DNA of 64,000 nucleotides. Source: Pimelobacter simplex. GTDB taxonomy: Bacteria; Actinomycetota; Actinomycetes; Propionibacteriales; Nocardioidaceae. The stretch lies in assembly GCF_900114845.1 (NCBI RefSeq), contig NZ_FOUK01000001.1, positions 62,001-126,000 on the forward strand. The letters run 5' to 3'. Numbering within the stretch: position 1 is the first letter of the stretch; each line of letters starts with the position of its first letter. Below are positions 18,119-26,354 of this stretch, one piece after another. The position numbers were made by a program, and so were the translations under genes. The notes below the pieces were generated by a model. The model saw nothing but the letters and a program-made list of their open reading frames with translations, had not been told where the DNA came from and did no database searches.

Positions 18119-19053
18119 GACGCGATCGGCTCGTGGGTCAGCTCGTCCACCCACGCCTGCGGGCGGCCGAGCACCTTGGCCGGGACGAACGAGGTGAGCT
18201 TCACCATCGGGTCGGCCAGCAGCCGGTGGTACGGCGAGGTGCGGTCGATGATCATCGCGGCCTGTGCCTTGAGCACGTGGTACGCCGGGATGCGGGCCGT
18301 GTGCGGACCGCGCGAGCCGATCGTGGCGAACCTCTTCACCGCGTTGTAGAGCTTCTGCTCCGGCAGGCCCATCGCGACGATGTTGTCGCGCATCTTGTTG
18401 ATGAGCGGCGTGAAGACGACGATCAGGCCGATGATCACCTGCGGCTGCAGCAGCGCGGCCGACTCGATGACCAGCTTGTGCAGCGGGCCCGCGCCGATCA
18501 GCTCGAGCACCTGGAAGTCGACGGTGATGTGCCGGGCCTCGTCGGAGTTGATGTGCCGGAACACCTCGTGGCAGACGGGATCGGTGACCTCCTCGAGCAG
18601 GAACTTCACGAGCGCGCCGTCGAGCGCGCACTCCAGCAGGGGGATCAGCGTGGCCAGGCCGGTCAGCGGGATCGTGTCGCCGTAGTCGTCGAGCACCTTG
18701 ATCGCGAGCTTGACGTTGACATTGGGCTCGGGCGGGTTGCCTTCGGCGTCGAGCATCCCCCAGCGCTTCATCAGCGCGAGCTCGGCGTTGGCGTGCTTCT
18801 GCTCCTCGGCGTGGAAGTACTCGTAGATCCGCTTGATCGTGGGGGTCGGGGCCTTCTTGGCGAGCGAGGCGAAGCCGCGCGCTCCGACGTGCTCGATCCA
18901 CACGAGGTCGGCCATGAAGGGCTGCATCTTGGCGCGCAGCTCGTCGGTCATCGTCTCGGCGCCGGGGGCGTCCCAGTCGATGTCGGCGAGCGACCACTGC
19001 TTGTCCTTGATGGTCTGCAGCATCTGGTCGAAGTCGAAGGTCGTGGCGCTCAT
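18115..19053 (-). CDS. Ferritin-like di-iron protein of the monooxygenase operon
   Basis: 312 residues, largely helical. Two carboxylate/histidine motifs of ferritin-like di-iron proteins are clear: EYFHAEEQKH and, about 90 residues later, EVFRHINSDEARH. This points to a di-iron oxygenase or oxidase rather than iron storage. A hydrophobic stretch (VIIGLIVVFTPLI) could be a membrane-associating helix. ATGA overlaps join it to the SDR gene upstream and the truncated flavoprotein downstream. It probably acts in the same oxidative pathway; substrate unknown. Confidence 0.8.
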   Translation of the reverse strand: MSATTFDFDQMLQTIKDKQWSLADIDWDAPGAETMTDELRAKMQPFMADLVWIEHVGARGFASLAKKAPTPTIKRIYEYFHAEEQKHANAELALMKRWGMLDAEGNPPEPNVNVKLAIKVLDDYGDTIPLTGLATLIPLLECALDGALVKFLLEEVTDPVCHEVFRHINSDEARHITVDFQVLELIGAGPLHKLVIESAALLQPQVIIGLIVVFTPLINKMRDNIVAMGLPEQKLYNAVKRFATIGSRGPHTARIPAYHVLKAQAAMIIDRTSPYHRLLADPMVKLTSFVPAKVLGRPQAWVDELTHEPIAS

Positions 19054-19889
19054 CGGTCGGCACCTTCCTCGGGGTCGGGGGCGAACCGGCCGATCAGGCC
19101 GGCGACGCGGGTGTAGGGGGCGGGGAGCAGCCGCTTGGTGCGCCAGAGGAGCTGCGCGTCGAGCTGCGGGACGACGTACAGGCGGCCCTTGTCGTGGGCG
19201 TCGAGCGTGGTGCGGACGACCCGGTCGGCCGAGAACCCGGCGATGCCGGCGATCCGGCGGGCCAGTCCCGCGGCGCCGGGGTCGATCAGGTCACCGTCGA
19301 AGATGTTGGTCTTGACGAACGTCGGGCAGAGCACGGTCACGGCGACGCCGGTGCCGGCGAGCTCGGCGGCCAGCGTCTCGGAGAGGCTGACCACGCCGGC
19401 CTTGCTCACGTTGTAGGCGCCCATCCGCGGTGCGGCGGTGAAGCCGGCCGCCGACGCCACGTTGACGATGCCGCCGCGTCCGGCGGCCCGCAGCGTCGGT
19501 GTGAACACGTGGCAGCCGTGGATGACGCCCCACAGGTTGACGCCGAGCGTGCGCTGCCAGTCGCCGAGGGGTGCGTCGCCGACGACCCGGCCGCCGGCGC
19601 CGATGCCGGCGTTGTTGACGACGATCCGCGGCGCCCCGTCGAGCCAGTCGAGCGCGGTGTCGTGCACCCGCTGGACCTGCGCGACGTCGGCGACGTCGCA
19701 GTCGACAGCGAGGGCCCGGCCGCCGGCCGACTCGATGGCGGCGACGGTCTCCTTGAGGCCGGTCTCGTCGATGTCGGCGCACACCACGCGTCCGCCGCGG
19801 CGGGCGAGCTCGCGCGCGAACGCCCGGCCGATGCCGCTCCCGGCGCCGGTGACGACGGCATCCGCGTCCTTGGTCCGTCGGTGTCCCAT
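19050..19889 (-). CDS. SDR-family oxidoreductase of the monooxygenase operon
   Basis: 279 residues. Classical short-chain dehydrogenase: TGAGSGIG cofactor loop (about 15-22), DID after beta-2 (NAD preference plausible), NNAG, a catalytic Ser in VASAAGF, and YNVSK. The extended C terminus (LLWRTKRLLPAPYTRVAGLIGRF) is typical of SDRs found with BVMO/lipase clusters. Its start lies one base after the hydrolase stop. It would oxidise an alcohol to a ketone or aldehyde, a plausible substrate for the Baeyer-Villiger enzyme downstream. Confidence 0.88.
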   Translation of the reverse strand: MGHRRTKDADAVVTGAGSGIGRAFARELARRGGRVVCADIDETGLKETVAAIESAGGRALAVDCDVADVAQVQRVHDTALDWLDGAPRIVVNNAGIGAGGRVVGDAPLGDWQRTLGVNLWGVIHGCHVFTPTLRAAGRGGIVNVASAAGFTAAPRMGAYNVSKAGVVSLSETLAAELAGTGVAVTVLCPTFVKTNIFDGDLIDPGAAGLARRIAGIAGFSADRVVRTTLDAHDKGRLYVVPQLDAQLLWRTKRLLPAPYTRVAGLIGRFAPDPEEGADR

Positions 19890-19890
19890 G

Positions 19891-20907
19891 TCAGGCCTCC
19901 TTGGCCGGTCGTACGAGGGTGAGCGCGCCGCGCCGGCGCTGGATCTCGAGCTGCTCGTCGACGAACGCGGCCGCGGCGTCGAGCGCCCGCTCCGCCTCCG
20001 GGACGACGCGCGGCAGCGCCTGGAAGACGTGCATCTGGTCGGGCCAGACCTCCAGCCGGCAGTCGGCGCCGGCCGACGAGAGGCCGCGGGCCAGCTCGAC
20101 CGCGTCGGCGGCGAGCATCTCCCGCGCGCCGGCCTGGACCAGCGTCGGCGGGAAGCGGTCGGCGCCGTCGAACGAGAACCGCAGCCGCGGCGCCTGCGGG
20201 TCGTGGCCGGCGAGGTAGAGGTCGAGCATCCGCGCCGCCTTGGCCGCGGAGATCATCGGGTCGCGGCGCATCCGCTCACGGGCGGCGGCCAGCGACATGG
20301 TCAGGTCGAGCACGGGCGAGAAGGCGACCAGCGCCGCCGGCGCGGGCCGTCCCTCGCGGACCAGCTCGAGCGCAAGGTCGACGCACAGGTGGCCGCCCGC
20401 GGAGTCGCCGGCGAGCACGATCCGGGCCGGGTCGTGGCCCTCGCCGAGCAGCCAGTCGTAGGCCGCGCGGACGTCGTCCGCCGCGCTCGGGAAGCGGTGG
20501 GACGGCGCGAGCCGGTAGTCGCAGGCGAAGACCGGCAGGCCGGTGCGCGCCGAGAGCCGGGTGGTGATGCCGCGGTGGGTGCGCGCCGAGCAGATCGTGT
20601 AGGCACTGCCGTGCACGTAGAGGACGACCGCGTCGTCGCGGCCGGCGCGCGGCGCCCGGACCCACTCGCCCCGCGCGGTCGGCCCGGCCTCGGCCAGGTG
20701 CGGGTGCTCGACCCGCACGATCCGGCTGCCGCGCAGCGGCGGGCCGAACGCCCACAGGCTGCTCGCCACGAGCCGCCGCGAGAACCGGATGCCCGTGCGG
20801 TTCATCGGGATCACGGAGGTCAGCGGGCGCAGCGTCACCGAGGTCAGGTCGGCGGCGAGCCGGCTGCGCAGGGAGCCGCGGGCGGGCACCGCATTGTGAA
20901 GGCGCAT
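19891..20907 (-). CDS. Alpha/beta hydrolase (HSL/GDXG lipase-esterase family)
   Basis: 338 residues. It has HGSAYT in place of HGGG for the oxyanion hole, the nucleophile elbow GDSAGG, and the late histidine in WPDQMHVF. FRLAP-like YRLAPSHRFPSAADD is the family block. It is the first gene of the five-gene operon. Esterases of this type in BVMO clusters hydrolyse the ester or lactone product, which fits the order hydrolase-SDR-di-iron-flavoprotein-BVMO. The palindrome at 20895-20916 covers its start codon, implying repression by the divergent TetR protein. Confidence 0.88.
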   Translation of the reverse strand: MRLHNAVPARGSLRSRLAADLTSVTLRPLTSVIPMNRTGIRFSRRLVASSLWAFGPPLRGSRIVRVEHPHLAEAGPTARGEWVRAPRAGRDDAVVLYVHGSAYTICSARTHRGITTRLSARTGLPVFACDYRLAPSHRFPSAADDVRAAYDWLLGEGHDPARIVLAGDSAGGHLCVDLALELVREGRPAPAALVAFSPVLDLTMSLAAARERMRRDPMISAAKAARMLDLYLAGHDPQAPRLRFSFDGADRFPPTLVQAGAREMLAADAVELARGLSSAGADCRLEVWPDQMHVFQALPRVVPEAERALDAAAAFVDEQLEIQRRRGALTLVRPAKEA

Positions 20908-20916
20908 GCCCTCACA
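20895..20916. promoter_or_regulatory. Probable TetR operator over the hydrolase start codon
   Basis: A 22-base inverted repeat of form TGTGA-A-GGC-GCAT-GCC-C-TCACA overlaps the hydrolase ATG (20905-20907) and lies 37 bases from the TetR start. Only the two unpaired flanking positions and the four central bases deviate. Length and symmetry fit a TetR dimer site. Confidence 0.65.
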
Positions 20917-20952
20917 TTGCATTCTGCGGGCGGGTGCCGTCAAGATGCTCGT

Positions 20953-21603
20953 ATGGATGCCGCCCGCGCCGACGCCCCCGCGCCCCGCCGGCGCTACGGC
21001 GGCAAGTCGGCCGAGCAGCGCCGGGCCGAGCGGCGCGAGGCGTTGCTCGTCGCAGCCCAGGAGATCTGGCAGGAGAGCGGCTGGGCCGCGGTGACCATGC
21101 GCGGCGTCTGCGCCCGGGCCGGGCTCACCGACAGGTACTTCTACGAGAGCTTCGCCGACCGCGACGCCCTGCTCGCGACGATCTGGGACCAGGTCCGCGA
21201 CGAGACGCTCGCCATGATCCTCGGCGCGATCGCCCCCCACGGCGACGACGACCCGCTCGTCCAGCTGCGGGCCGCGCTCGCGGCCGTCGTCCACCACATC
21301 GGCGACGAGCCGCACCGCGCGCAGATCGTCTTCGGCGACCACGCCGGCAGCGCGATCCTCGAGCAGCGGCGGCGCGAGACGATCCAGCTCGCCGTCGACC
21401 TGCTCATCGACCTCGCCCGTCCCTACCTGCGCCCCGACGCCGACGAGACCGGCCTGCGGATCAGCGTGCTGCTCGGCATCGGCGGCTTCGTCGAGACCGT
21501 CCTGGCCTGGCGCTCCGGGCTGGTCGAGATCGACGCCGGCGAGCTCGTCGAGCACCTCGCCGGCGTCGGCGCGAGCCTCGCGCCGCGGTTCCTGCGCCCC
21601 TAG
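20953..21603 (+). CDS. TetR-family transcriptional regulator of the monooxygenase operon
   Basis: 216 residues. The N-terminal HTH is typical (REALLVAAQEIWQESGWAAVTMRGVCARAGLTDRYFYESFADRDALL, about 28-75). The ligand-binding domain is all-helical. It is transcribed divergently from the 16113-20907 operon across a 45-base gap, with a palindrome next to it. It probably represses that operon and perhaps itself, released by a lipid-like or ketone inducer. It is convergent with the metalloprotease gene, 10 bases apart. Confidence 0.9.
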   Translation: MDAARADAPAPRRRYGGKSAEQRRAERREALLVAAQEIWQESGWAAVTMRGVCARAGLTDRYFYESFADRDALLATIWDQVRDETLAMILGAIAPHGDDDPLVQLRAALAAVVHHIGDEPHRAQIVFGDHAGSAILEQRRRETIQLAVDLLIDLARPYLRPDADETGLRISVLLGIGGFVETVLAWRSGLVEIDAGELVEHLAGVGASLAPRFLRP

Positions 21604-21613
21604 GCGCCGCCGG

Positions 21614-22831
21614 TCACGGCCGCCGCCCCTGCCGGAGCAGGTCCGCCTCGTGCTTGGTCAGCTCCTCGAGCGCGGCCGGCGGGTCGAGCCGGAACCGGTC
21701 CGGGCCGATCTCGACGCGCTGCTGAGGCGCCTCGTCGGCCGGCGCGGCGCCGTAGCCGACCGAGCCGCCCTTGAAGCGCAGGCTGGCCCAGTTGTCCTGG
21801 GCGGTCAGGATGCCGGTCCGTCCGTTCTTGTTGATGTCGGCGCTGACCGGACCGGTGGAGACCGAGCCGTTGCAGCTCCAGTCGATGCCGGCCGCGGCGT
21901 CGCCGCTGGTCCGCGCCGCACCCGAGCCGGGGCAGTACCAGATCGTCCGCCAGCCGGCGGCGCCCAGCCCCAGGCCGCGCGACTCGACGAGCGAGCGCTC
22001 GTCGAGGACCGGGTAGGCGTCGTCGGAGTAGCCGAAGTAGGACGCCCCGCTCGTGCGCGGGACGCCGGCCAGCTGGAACGAGTAGTTCATGACGCTGAGG
22101 TAGTTGGGTTTGTAGTGGGTGTCGTCGACGCCGCCGTGGCGCAGCCCGAGCGTGTGGCCGAGCTCGTGGACGAAGGTGCCGACCATCTGGTCGTCGGTCC
22201 GCGCCCAGCGGCACGTGTCGCCGAGCGTCACGACGAAGGTGTCGGACGGGATGCCGAGCGCCACGCCACTGCTGCAGTCGCCGTTGTAGCGGTCGGCCCA
22301 GACCATGTAGCGGAAGATCTTGGCCCGTGCGGGCGCGAAGTGGGCGTTGCGGATCGCGCGGATCTCGGCGGCGTAGGGGGAGAGGTCGGTGTCGAGCGGG
22401 ACCTGGTTCGATCCCCCGAGGTCGTACGTCGTGCGCCCGGCGTAGGCGCCGCCGTCGAGGTGGATCCGGACACCGGTGGTCCCGTCGGGGTTGCCGACCG
22501 GCGCGGAGGCGAACACGTCGACCACCCGGTCGAGGACCGTGACCGGTGGCCGCAGCCCGGGCATCGCGTCCATCTCGACGAAGAGGTCCTGGTGGCGTGG
22601 GTCGGCGCCCAGCGCCGGCAGGTCGACGTCGATGACGCCGTCGCCGTCGGCGTCGTAGCCGTTGACCTCCCAGTCGTCGAGCAGGCCGTCACCGTCGGTG
22701 TCGGTGGTGGGGGCCGCGGCGGCGGGAGCCGCGGATGCGGACGTCACCGTGGCGATCGGTGGGAACAGGCTGAGGCCCACGGTCGCCACCACGGCGACGG
22801 CGGCGAGGAGGGTCGTGCGAAGCGGCGGCAT
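21614..22831 (-). CDS. Secreted metzincin-type zinc metalloprotease with calcium-binding repeats
   Basis: 405 residues. A signal peptide (about 1-36, ending ASA) is followed by DTDGDGLLDDWEVNGYDADGDGVIDVD-like calcium-binding loops (44-70). The zinc site HELGHTLGLRH (222-232) is a full HExxHxxGxxH metzincin motif, and the Met-turn SVMNY (246-250) follows. Several cysteines suggest disulphides outside the cell. A GGGAG box lies 5 bases before the ATG at 22831, which is preferred over an upstream in-frame ATG. It probably degrades extracellular protein; substrate unknown. Confidence 0.85.
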   Translation of the reverse strand: MPPLRTTLLAAVAVVATVGLSLFPPIATVTSASAAPAAAAPTTDTDGDGLLDDWEVNGYDADGDGVIDVDLPALGADPRHQDLFVEMDAMPGLRPPVTVLDRVVDVFASAPVGNPDGTTGVRIHLDGGAYAGRTTYDLGGSNQVPLDTDLSPYAAEIRAIRNAHFAPARAKIFRYMVWADRYNGDCSSGVALGIPSDTFVVTLGDTCRWARTDDQMVGTFVHELGHTLGLRHGGVDDTHYKPNYLSVMNYSFQLAGVPRTSGASYFGYSDDAYPVLDERSLVESRGLGLGAAGWRTIWYCPGSGAARTSGDAAAGIDWSCNGSVSTGPVSADINKNGRTGILTAQDNWASLRFKGGSVGYGAAPADEAPQQRVEIGPDRFRLDPPAALEELTKHEADLLRQGRRP

Positions 22832-22981
22832 GGGAGCTCCCGAGAGAAGAGGTGACCGCGCGCCCACGGTCGGCTCCGCCTCACGCTAGTGACGCAGGTC
22901 TCGCCTGGGAAGGAGAATCCTCAGGTTTCTAGGGGGTGTTCGCATATCGTCGATTTGGATGGACCTGGTGGAGTCAGGGCC

Positions 22982-23416
22982 ATGACACGTCTTCTCGGAC
23001 CCCTTCCCACCGCCGCCCAGGACGTCGCCCTGCTCGCGGCACGCGTGCTGCTCGGCGTCGTCCTCGTCGCGCACGGCTGGCAGAAGCTCGACGAGTACAC
23101 GCTGAGCGGGACCAGCGCCAGCTTCGACCAGATGGGCGTCCCGCTGCCGCGGGCGGCCGCGACGTTCGCCGCACTCACCGAGCTCGGTGGCGGCGTCCTC
23201 CTCATCGCCGGGCTGCTCACGCCGCTCGCCGCCCTGCTCGTCGCCCTCGACATGCTCGGCGCCTGGTGGTTCGCCCACCGCGGCAGCGGGATCTTCGTCG
23301 GCGAGGGTGGGGGCGAGCTCGTCATGGTGATCGGCGCGGTGGCGCTCGTGATCGGCGCGCTCGGCGCCGGCCGGATCAGTGCCGACGGGATGCTGCGGCG
23401 GACCGCACCCCGGTGA
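22982..23416 (+). CDS. DoxX-family membrane protein
   Basis: 144 residues with four predicted membrane helices. The DoxX pattern is clear: ARVLLGVVLVAHGWQKL in helix 1, MGVPLPRAAATFAALTELGGGVLLIAGLLTPLAALLVALDMLGA in helices 2 and 3, and a final Gly-rich helix. Family members are linked to redox or oxidative-stress functions in the membrane, but many are uncharacterised. It overlaps the convergent methyltransferase gene by 41 bases. Confidence 0.85.
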   Translation: MTRLLGPLPTAAQDVALLAARVLLGVVLVAHGWQKLDEYTLSGTSASFDQMGVPLPRAAATFAALTELGGGVLLIAGLLTPLAALLVALDMLGAWWFAHRGSGIFVGEGGGELVMVIGAVALVIGALGAGRISADGMLRRTAPR

Positions 23417-24161
23417 CGACGGTCGCCTCGCGCTCGTCATCGTGGTCGAGCCGGGCCGTGAGCCCGGCGGCGGCGTAGGCCGCGCGAGCGGCCTCCGCTT
23501 GGTCGCCGTCCGCGACCTCGGAGAGCAGCGCGCCGCCCGGCCGCAGCCAGCGCGGGGCGAGCGCGGCGACCCGACGGAGCAGGTCCAGCCCGTCGGCGCC
23601 GCCGTCGACGGTGCCGCGCGGCTCGTGGTCGCGCGACTCGGGCGGCATCAGCGCCACCGCGGCGCTGGGCACGTAGGGGACGTTGGCGACGATGACGTCG
23701 ACCCGGCCGCGCAGTGCGTCCGGGAGCGGCGCGTCGAGGTCGCCGGTGACGGCGGTCCCGCCGACGGCGGCCAGGTTGCGCGCCGCGCACGCCACGGCGC
23801 GCGGGTCGACGTCGGCCGCGATGACGGTCAGCCCCGGGAGCCGGCGGGCGAGGGCCAGGCCGAGCGCGCCGCTGCCGCAGCACAGGTCGACGACCGTGGC
23901 CTCCGGTGTCAGCCGCTCCGCCGCGAGCTCGACGAGGTACGCCGTCCGCTGCCGCGGCACGAACACTCCGGCCTCGACCGCGACCCGTCCGCCGTCGAAG
24001 TCGACCCAGCCGAGCACGTGCTCCAGCGGCTCGCCGGCGATCCGCCGCCGGGTCAGCACCTCGAGCTCCTCGGGGGAGCGGGCGGCGGACTCCAGCAGCG
24101 CGGCCTCCTCCTCGGCGAACACGCAGCCGGCGGCGCGCAGTCGGGCGACGAGGTCGGGCAC
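23376..24161 (-). CDS. PrmC/HemK-like protein-glutamine N5-methyltransferase
   Basis: 261 residues, GTG start. The SAM-binding motif VVDLCCGSGALGLALA and acidic ribose-binding loop AADVDPRAV are present. The substrate-glutamine motif reads NVPYVP in place of the canonical NPPY. An N-terminal helical domain with RRRIAGEPLEHVLGWVDFDG is the PrmC substrate-recognition region. Family members methylate release factors on the GGQ glutamine. This appears to be a second, divergent paralogue class common in actinobacteria, so the true target is uncertain. Confidence 0.8.
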   Translation of the reverse strand: MPDLVARLRAAGCVFAEEEAALLESAARSPEELEVLTRRRIAGEPLEHVLGWVDFDGGRVAVEAGVFVPRQRTAYLVELAAERLTPEATVVDLCCGSGALGLALARRLPGLTVIAADVDPRAVACAARNLAAVGGTAVTGDLDAPLPDALRGRVDVIVANVPYVPSAAVALMPPESRDHEPRGTVDGGADGLDLLRRVAALAPRWLRPGGALLSEVADGDQAEAARAAYAAAGLTARLDHDDEREATVVTGVRSAAASRRH

Positions 24162-24191
24162 GGCGCCAGCGTAGGGGGAGAGCCGGCCGGC

Positions 24192-24416
24192 TCAGGCCTC
24201 CGGCATCAGCCACCACGCGGCGAGGTACAGGATGATCCCGGTGCCGAAGCCGAACACGACGGCGGCGACCAGCAGGATCCGCACCAGCGTCGGGTCGACG
24301 CCAAAGTGGTCGGCGACGCCGGAGCAGACGCCGGCCACCATCTTGTTGTCCTGGCGGCGGGTGAGCCGGCGGTGCGAGGAGGCCGGCGGGTTCGGGTAGC
24401 TGTCGTAGTTGCTCAT
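24192..24416 (-). CDS. PspC-domain small membrane protein
   Basis: 74 residues. The PspC signature is visible: RRLTRRQDNKMVAGVCSGVADHFGVDPTLVRILLVAAVVFGFGTGIILYLAAWWLMPEA, split by one main hydrophobic segment. In other bacteria PspC takes part in the phage-shock envelope-stress response; stand-alone short versions in actinobacteria have no defined role. The Asn/Ser/Pro-rich N terminus is probably cytoplasmic. It lies 30 bases upstream of the methyltransferase start on the same strand. Confidence 0.85.
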   Translation of the reverse strand: MSNYDSYPNPPASSHRRLTRRQDNKMVAGVCSGVADHFGVDPTLVRILLVAAVVFGFGTGIILYLAAWWLMPEA

Positions 24417-24524
24417 GCCTCCACGGTGCCCGGTGGCCGCCGTCCGCACATCGGGGAACGACCCCGGTCGTCCCCGGAGCCGACCCTGAGAACCCTGGCG
24501 CCCCGGCCCTGCCACACTTGGTCC

Positions 24525-25331
24525 GTGCCCACCCACCGACCGCAGGTGGTCGCCCACCGAGGCGCCAGTCACGAGCTCGCCGAGCACACCCTCGGCGCGT
24601 ACCTCGAGGCGCTGGACGCCGGCGCCGACGGTCTCGAGTGCGACGTCCGGCTCACCGCCGACGGGCACCTCGTCTGCGTCCACGACCGCGACCTGCGTCG
24701 GACGGCGTCCACCAAGGGGCTCGTCTCCACGATGGACCTCGCCGAGCTCTCCGAGCTCGACTTCGCTGCCTGGAAGAACCCGTGGGCCGAGCTCGACGAC
24801 GAGGCGCCCGACGAGGACGAGGCGCTGCGCGGCGTCCTCACCCTCCGCAAGCTGCTCGAGACGGTCGCCGACTACGACCGGCGGGTCGAGGTCGCGATCG
24901 AGACCAAGCACCCCACCCGGTACGGCGGGCTGGTCGAGAAGCGCCTGGTCGACATGCTCCGCGACTTCGGGTGGGACCGCGCCGGCGCGCCCGTCCGGGT
25001 GATGAGCTTCTCGTTCACCGCGCTGCAGCGCGTCGAGCGGCTGGCCCCGGAGGTCCGCCTCGTGCAGCTCCTCGACAAGCCGAACTACTGGCCCATGCTC
25101 AAGCGGGTCGTCGGCCGCGACTGGGTGATCGGACCCGGCATCAAGATGATCCGCGACCACCCCCGCGTCGCCGACTCGATCGGTCGCAGCGGGCGCGACA
25201 TCCACGTGTGGACGGTCAACAAGGAGAAGGACCTCCAGCGCTGCCTCGACCTCGGCGTCAAGGCGGTCATCAGCGACCGGCCGCGGCTGATGCTCGACCT
25301 GCTCGACGACCGCTTCGGAGGCAACCAGTAG
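24525..25331 (+). CDS. Glycerophosphodiester phosphodiesterase
   Basis: 268 residues, GTG start. GDPD catalytic and metal residues are in place: AHRGASHELAEHT (first His, Glu), GLECDVRLTADG (Glu-x-Asp) and CVHD (second His). The TIM-barrel end HVWTVNKEKDLQRCLDLGVKAVISDRP is characteristic. It lacks a signal peptide, so a cytoplasmic location is likely. It would hydrolyse glycerophosphodiesters to glycerol-3-phosphate and alcohols. It is followed after 10 bases by the SEC-C protein. Confidence 0.9.
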   Translation: MPTHRPQVVAHRGASHELAEHTLGAYLEALDAGADGLECDVRLTADGHLVCVHDRDLRRTASTKGLVSTMDLAELSELDFAAWKNPWAELDDEAPDEDEALRGVLTLRKLLETVADYDRRVEVAIETKHPTRYGGLVEKRLVDMLRDFGWDRAGAPVRVMSFSFTALQRVERLAPEVRLVQLLDKPNYWPMLKRVVGRDWVIGPGIKMIRDHPRVADSIGRSGRDIHVWTVNKEKDLQRCLDLGVKAVISDRPRLMLDLLDDRFGGNQ

Positions 25332-25341
25332 TTTCTGCCGC

Positions 25342-26277
25342 ATGGCGAAGAAGAACCGCACCAAGTCCGCGTCCGAGATCCCGGCCGGCGAGGTCGGCCC
25401 GCGGCAGCCCTGCCCCTGCGGCTCGGGCAAGCGCTACAAGGCGTGCCACGGCGCGCCCGGTGGCGGCCAGGTCTTCGTCAAGCGTCCCTTCGAGGGCCTC
25501 CCCTCGGAGTGCGACATCGTCGCGATGCGCGAGCTCGTCCCCGCCGCGACGGCCACCCTCGCCCTGACCGGCGAGCACGCCGACCGCGTGGTCAAGCTCT
25601 GCACCCTGCTCCCCATGGCGGCGCCCGCACTGGTCCGTGACAGCGGCGAGGTGTGGCTCGGGCTCCAGGTCCAGCACGCCTTCGGCGACCCGGCGCGCGA
25701 CCTGGGCGCCGTCCTTCTCGAGGCGCTCGCCGCCGAGCCCGGCGCCGGCATGATCGGCCTGACCAACCCGCCCGGACCCGGCCCGCGCCTGCAGGACCTC
25801 GTCGCGGACGGCGACCTCGCCGTCGAGGTCCACGAGGGCTTCGACTACTGGGTCTCCGACATGGACCCCAGCTCCGAGCTCGCCCAGGCGCTCGAGCAGG
25901 CCGACGGCGCCGCCGCCCCGACCGCCCGGCTGACCGAGGTCACCGCGGCGTACTGGACCCGGATGGGCGCCAAGGAGCACCTGCGCTGGGTGATGCCCGA
26001 GCCCGAGGACGCCCTCCTCGACGCGCTCGCCCGCCTCCACGTCACCGGCGACGACGTCATCGTCCCCGACGCCCGCTTCGTCGGCATGTTCCGCGCCCAC
26101 GGCCTCCTCACCCCCGTGTGGGACCTCCCCGTCGGCACCGGCGCCGAGGCCCTCGAGGAGCCCGCCGCCGCCTTCAAGGCCCAGCTCGACGCCGCCCTCG
26201 CGGACACCTCCGACCTCACCACCGAGCAGCGCTCGGCCCGCAACGGGCTGGCCAACCGCCAGGTCACCATCCGCTGA
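25342..26277 (+). CDS. SEC-C motif protein, DUF5926 type
   Basis: 311 residues. The N terminus is basic (MAKKNRTKSASE), then a SEC-C zinc motif PCPCGSGKRYKACHG (about 23-37), as at the tail of SecA, where it binds zinc and the ribosome or SecB. The rest matches the DUF5926 domain found behind SEC-C in actinobacteria. No enzyme motif is visible. It could bind the ribosome or a chaperone client through SEC-C, but no function is known. It ends just before a strong hairpin (26286-26350). Confidence 0.82.
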   Translation: MAKKNRTKSASEIPAGEVGPRQPCPCGSGKRYKACHGAPGGGQVFVKRPFEGLPSECDIVAMRELVPAATATLALTGEHADRVVKLCTLLPMAAPALVRDSGEVWLGLQVQHAFGDPARDLGAVLLEALAAEPGAGMIGLTNPPGPGPRLQDLVADGDLAVEVHEGFDYWVSDMDPSSELAQALEQADGAAAPTARLTEVTAAYWTRMGAKEHLRWVMPEPEDALLDALARLHVTGDDVIVPDARFVGMFRAHGLLTPVWDLPVGTGAEALEEPAAAFKAQLDAALADTSDLTTEQRSARNGLANRQVTIR

Positions 26278-26285
26278 CCTCCGCC

Positions 26286-26350
26286 CCGTTGTACCGGACA
26301 AAATGGTCGCGAAATCGCCTGATTCACGACCATTTTGTCCGGTACGACGG
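26286..26350. terminator. 24-bp inverted repeat between convergent genes (bidirectional terminator or repeat element)
   Basis: The arms (26286-26309 and 26327-26350; core GTACCGGACAAAATGGTCG) pair over 24 bases with one mismatch around a 17-base loop. The arms contain an AAAA/TTTT run, unusual for this GC-rich DNA. Position between the convergent SEC-C and cyclase genes favours a bidirectional terminator. The long arms also resemble a dispersed intergenic repeat. Confidence 0.75.
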
Positions 26351-26354
26351 GGGC

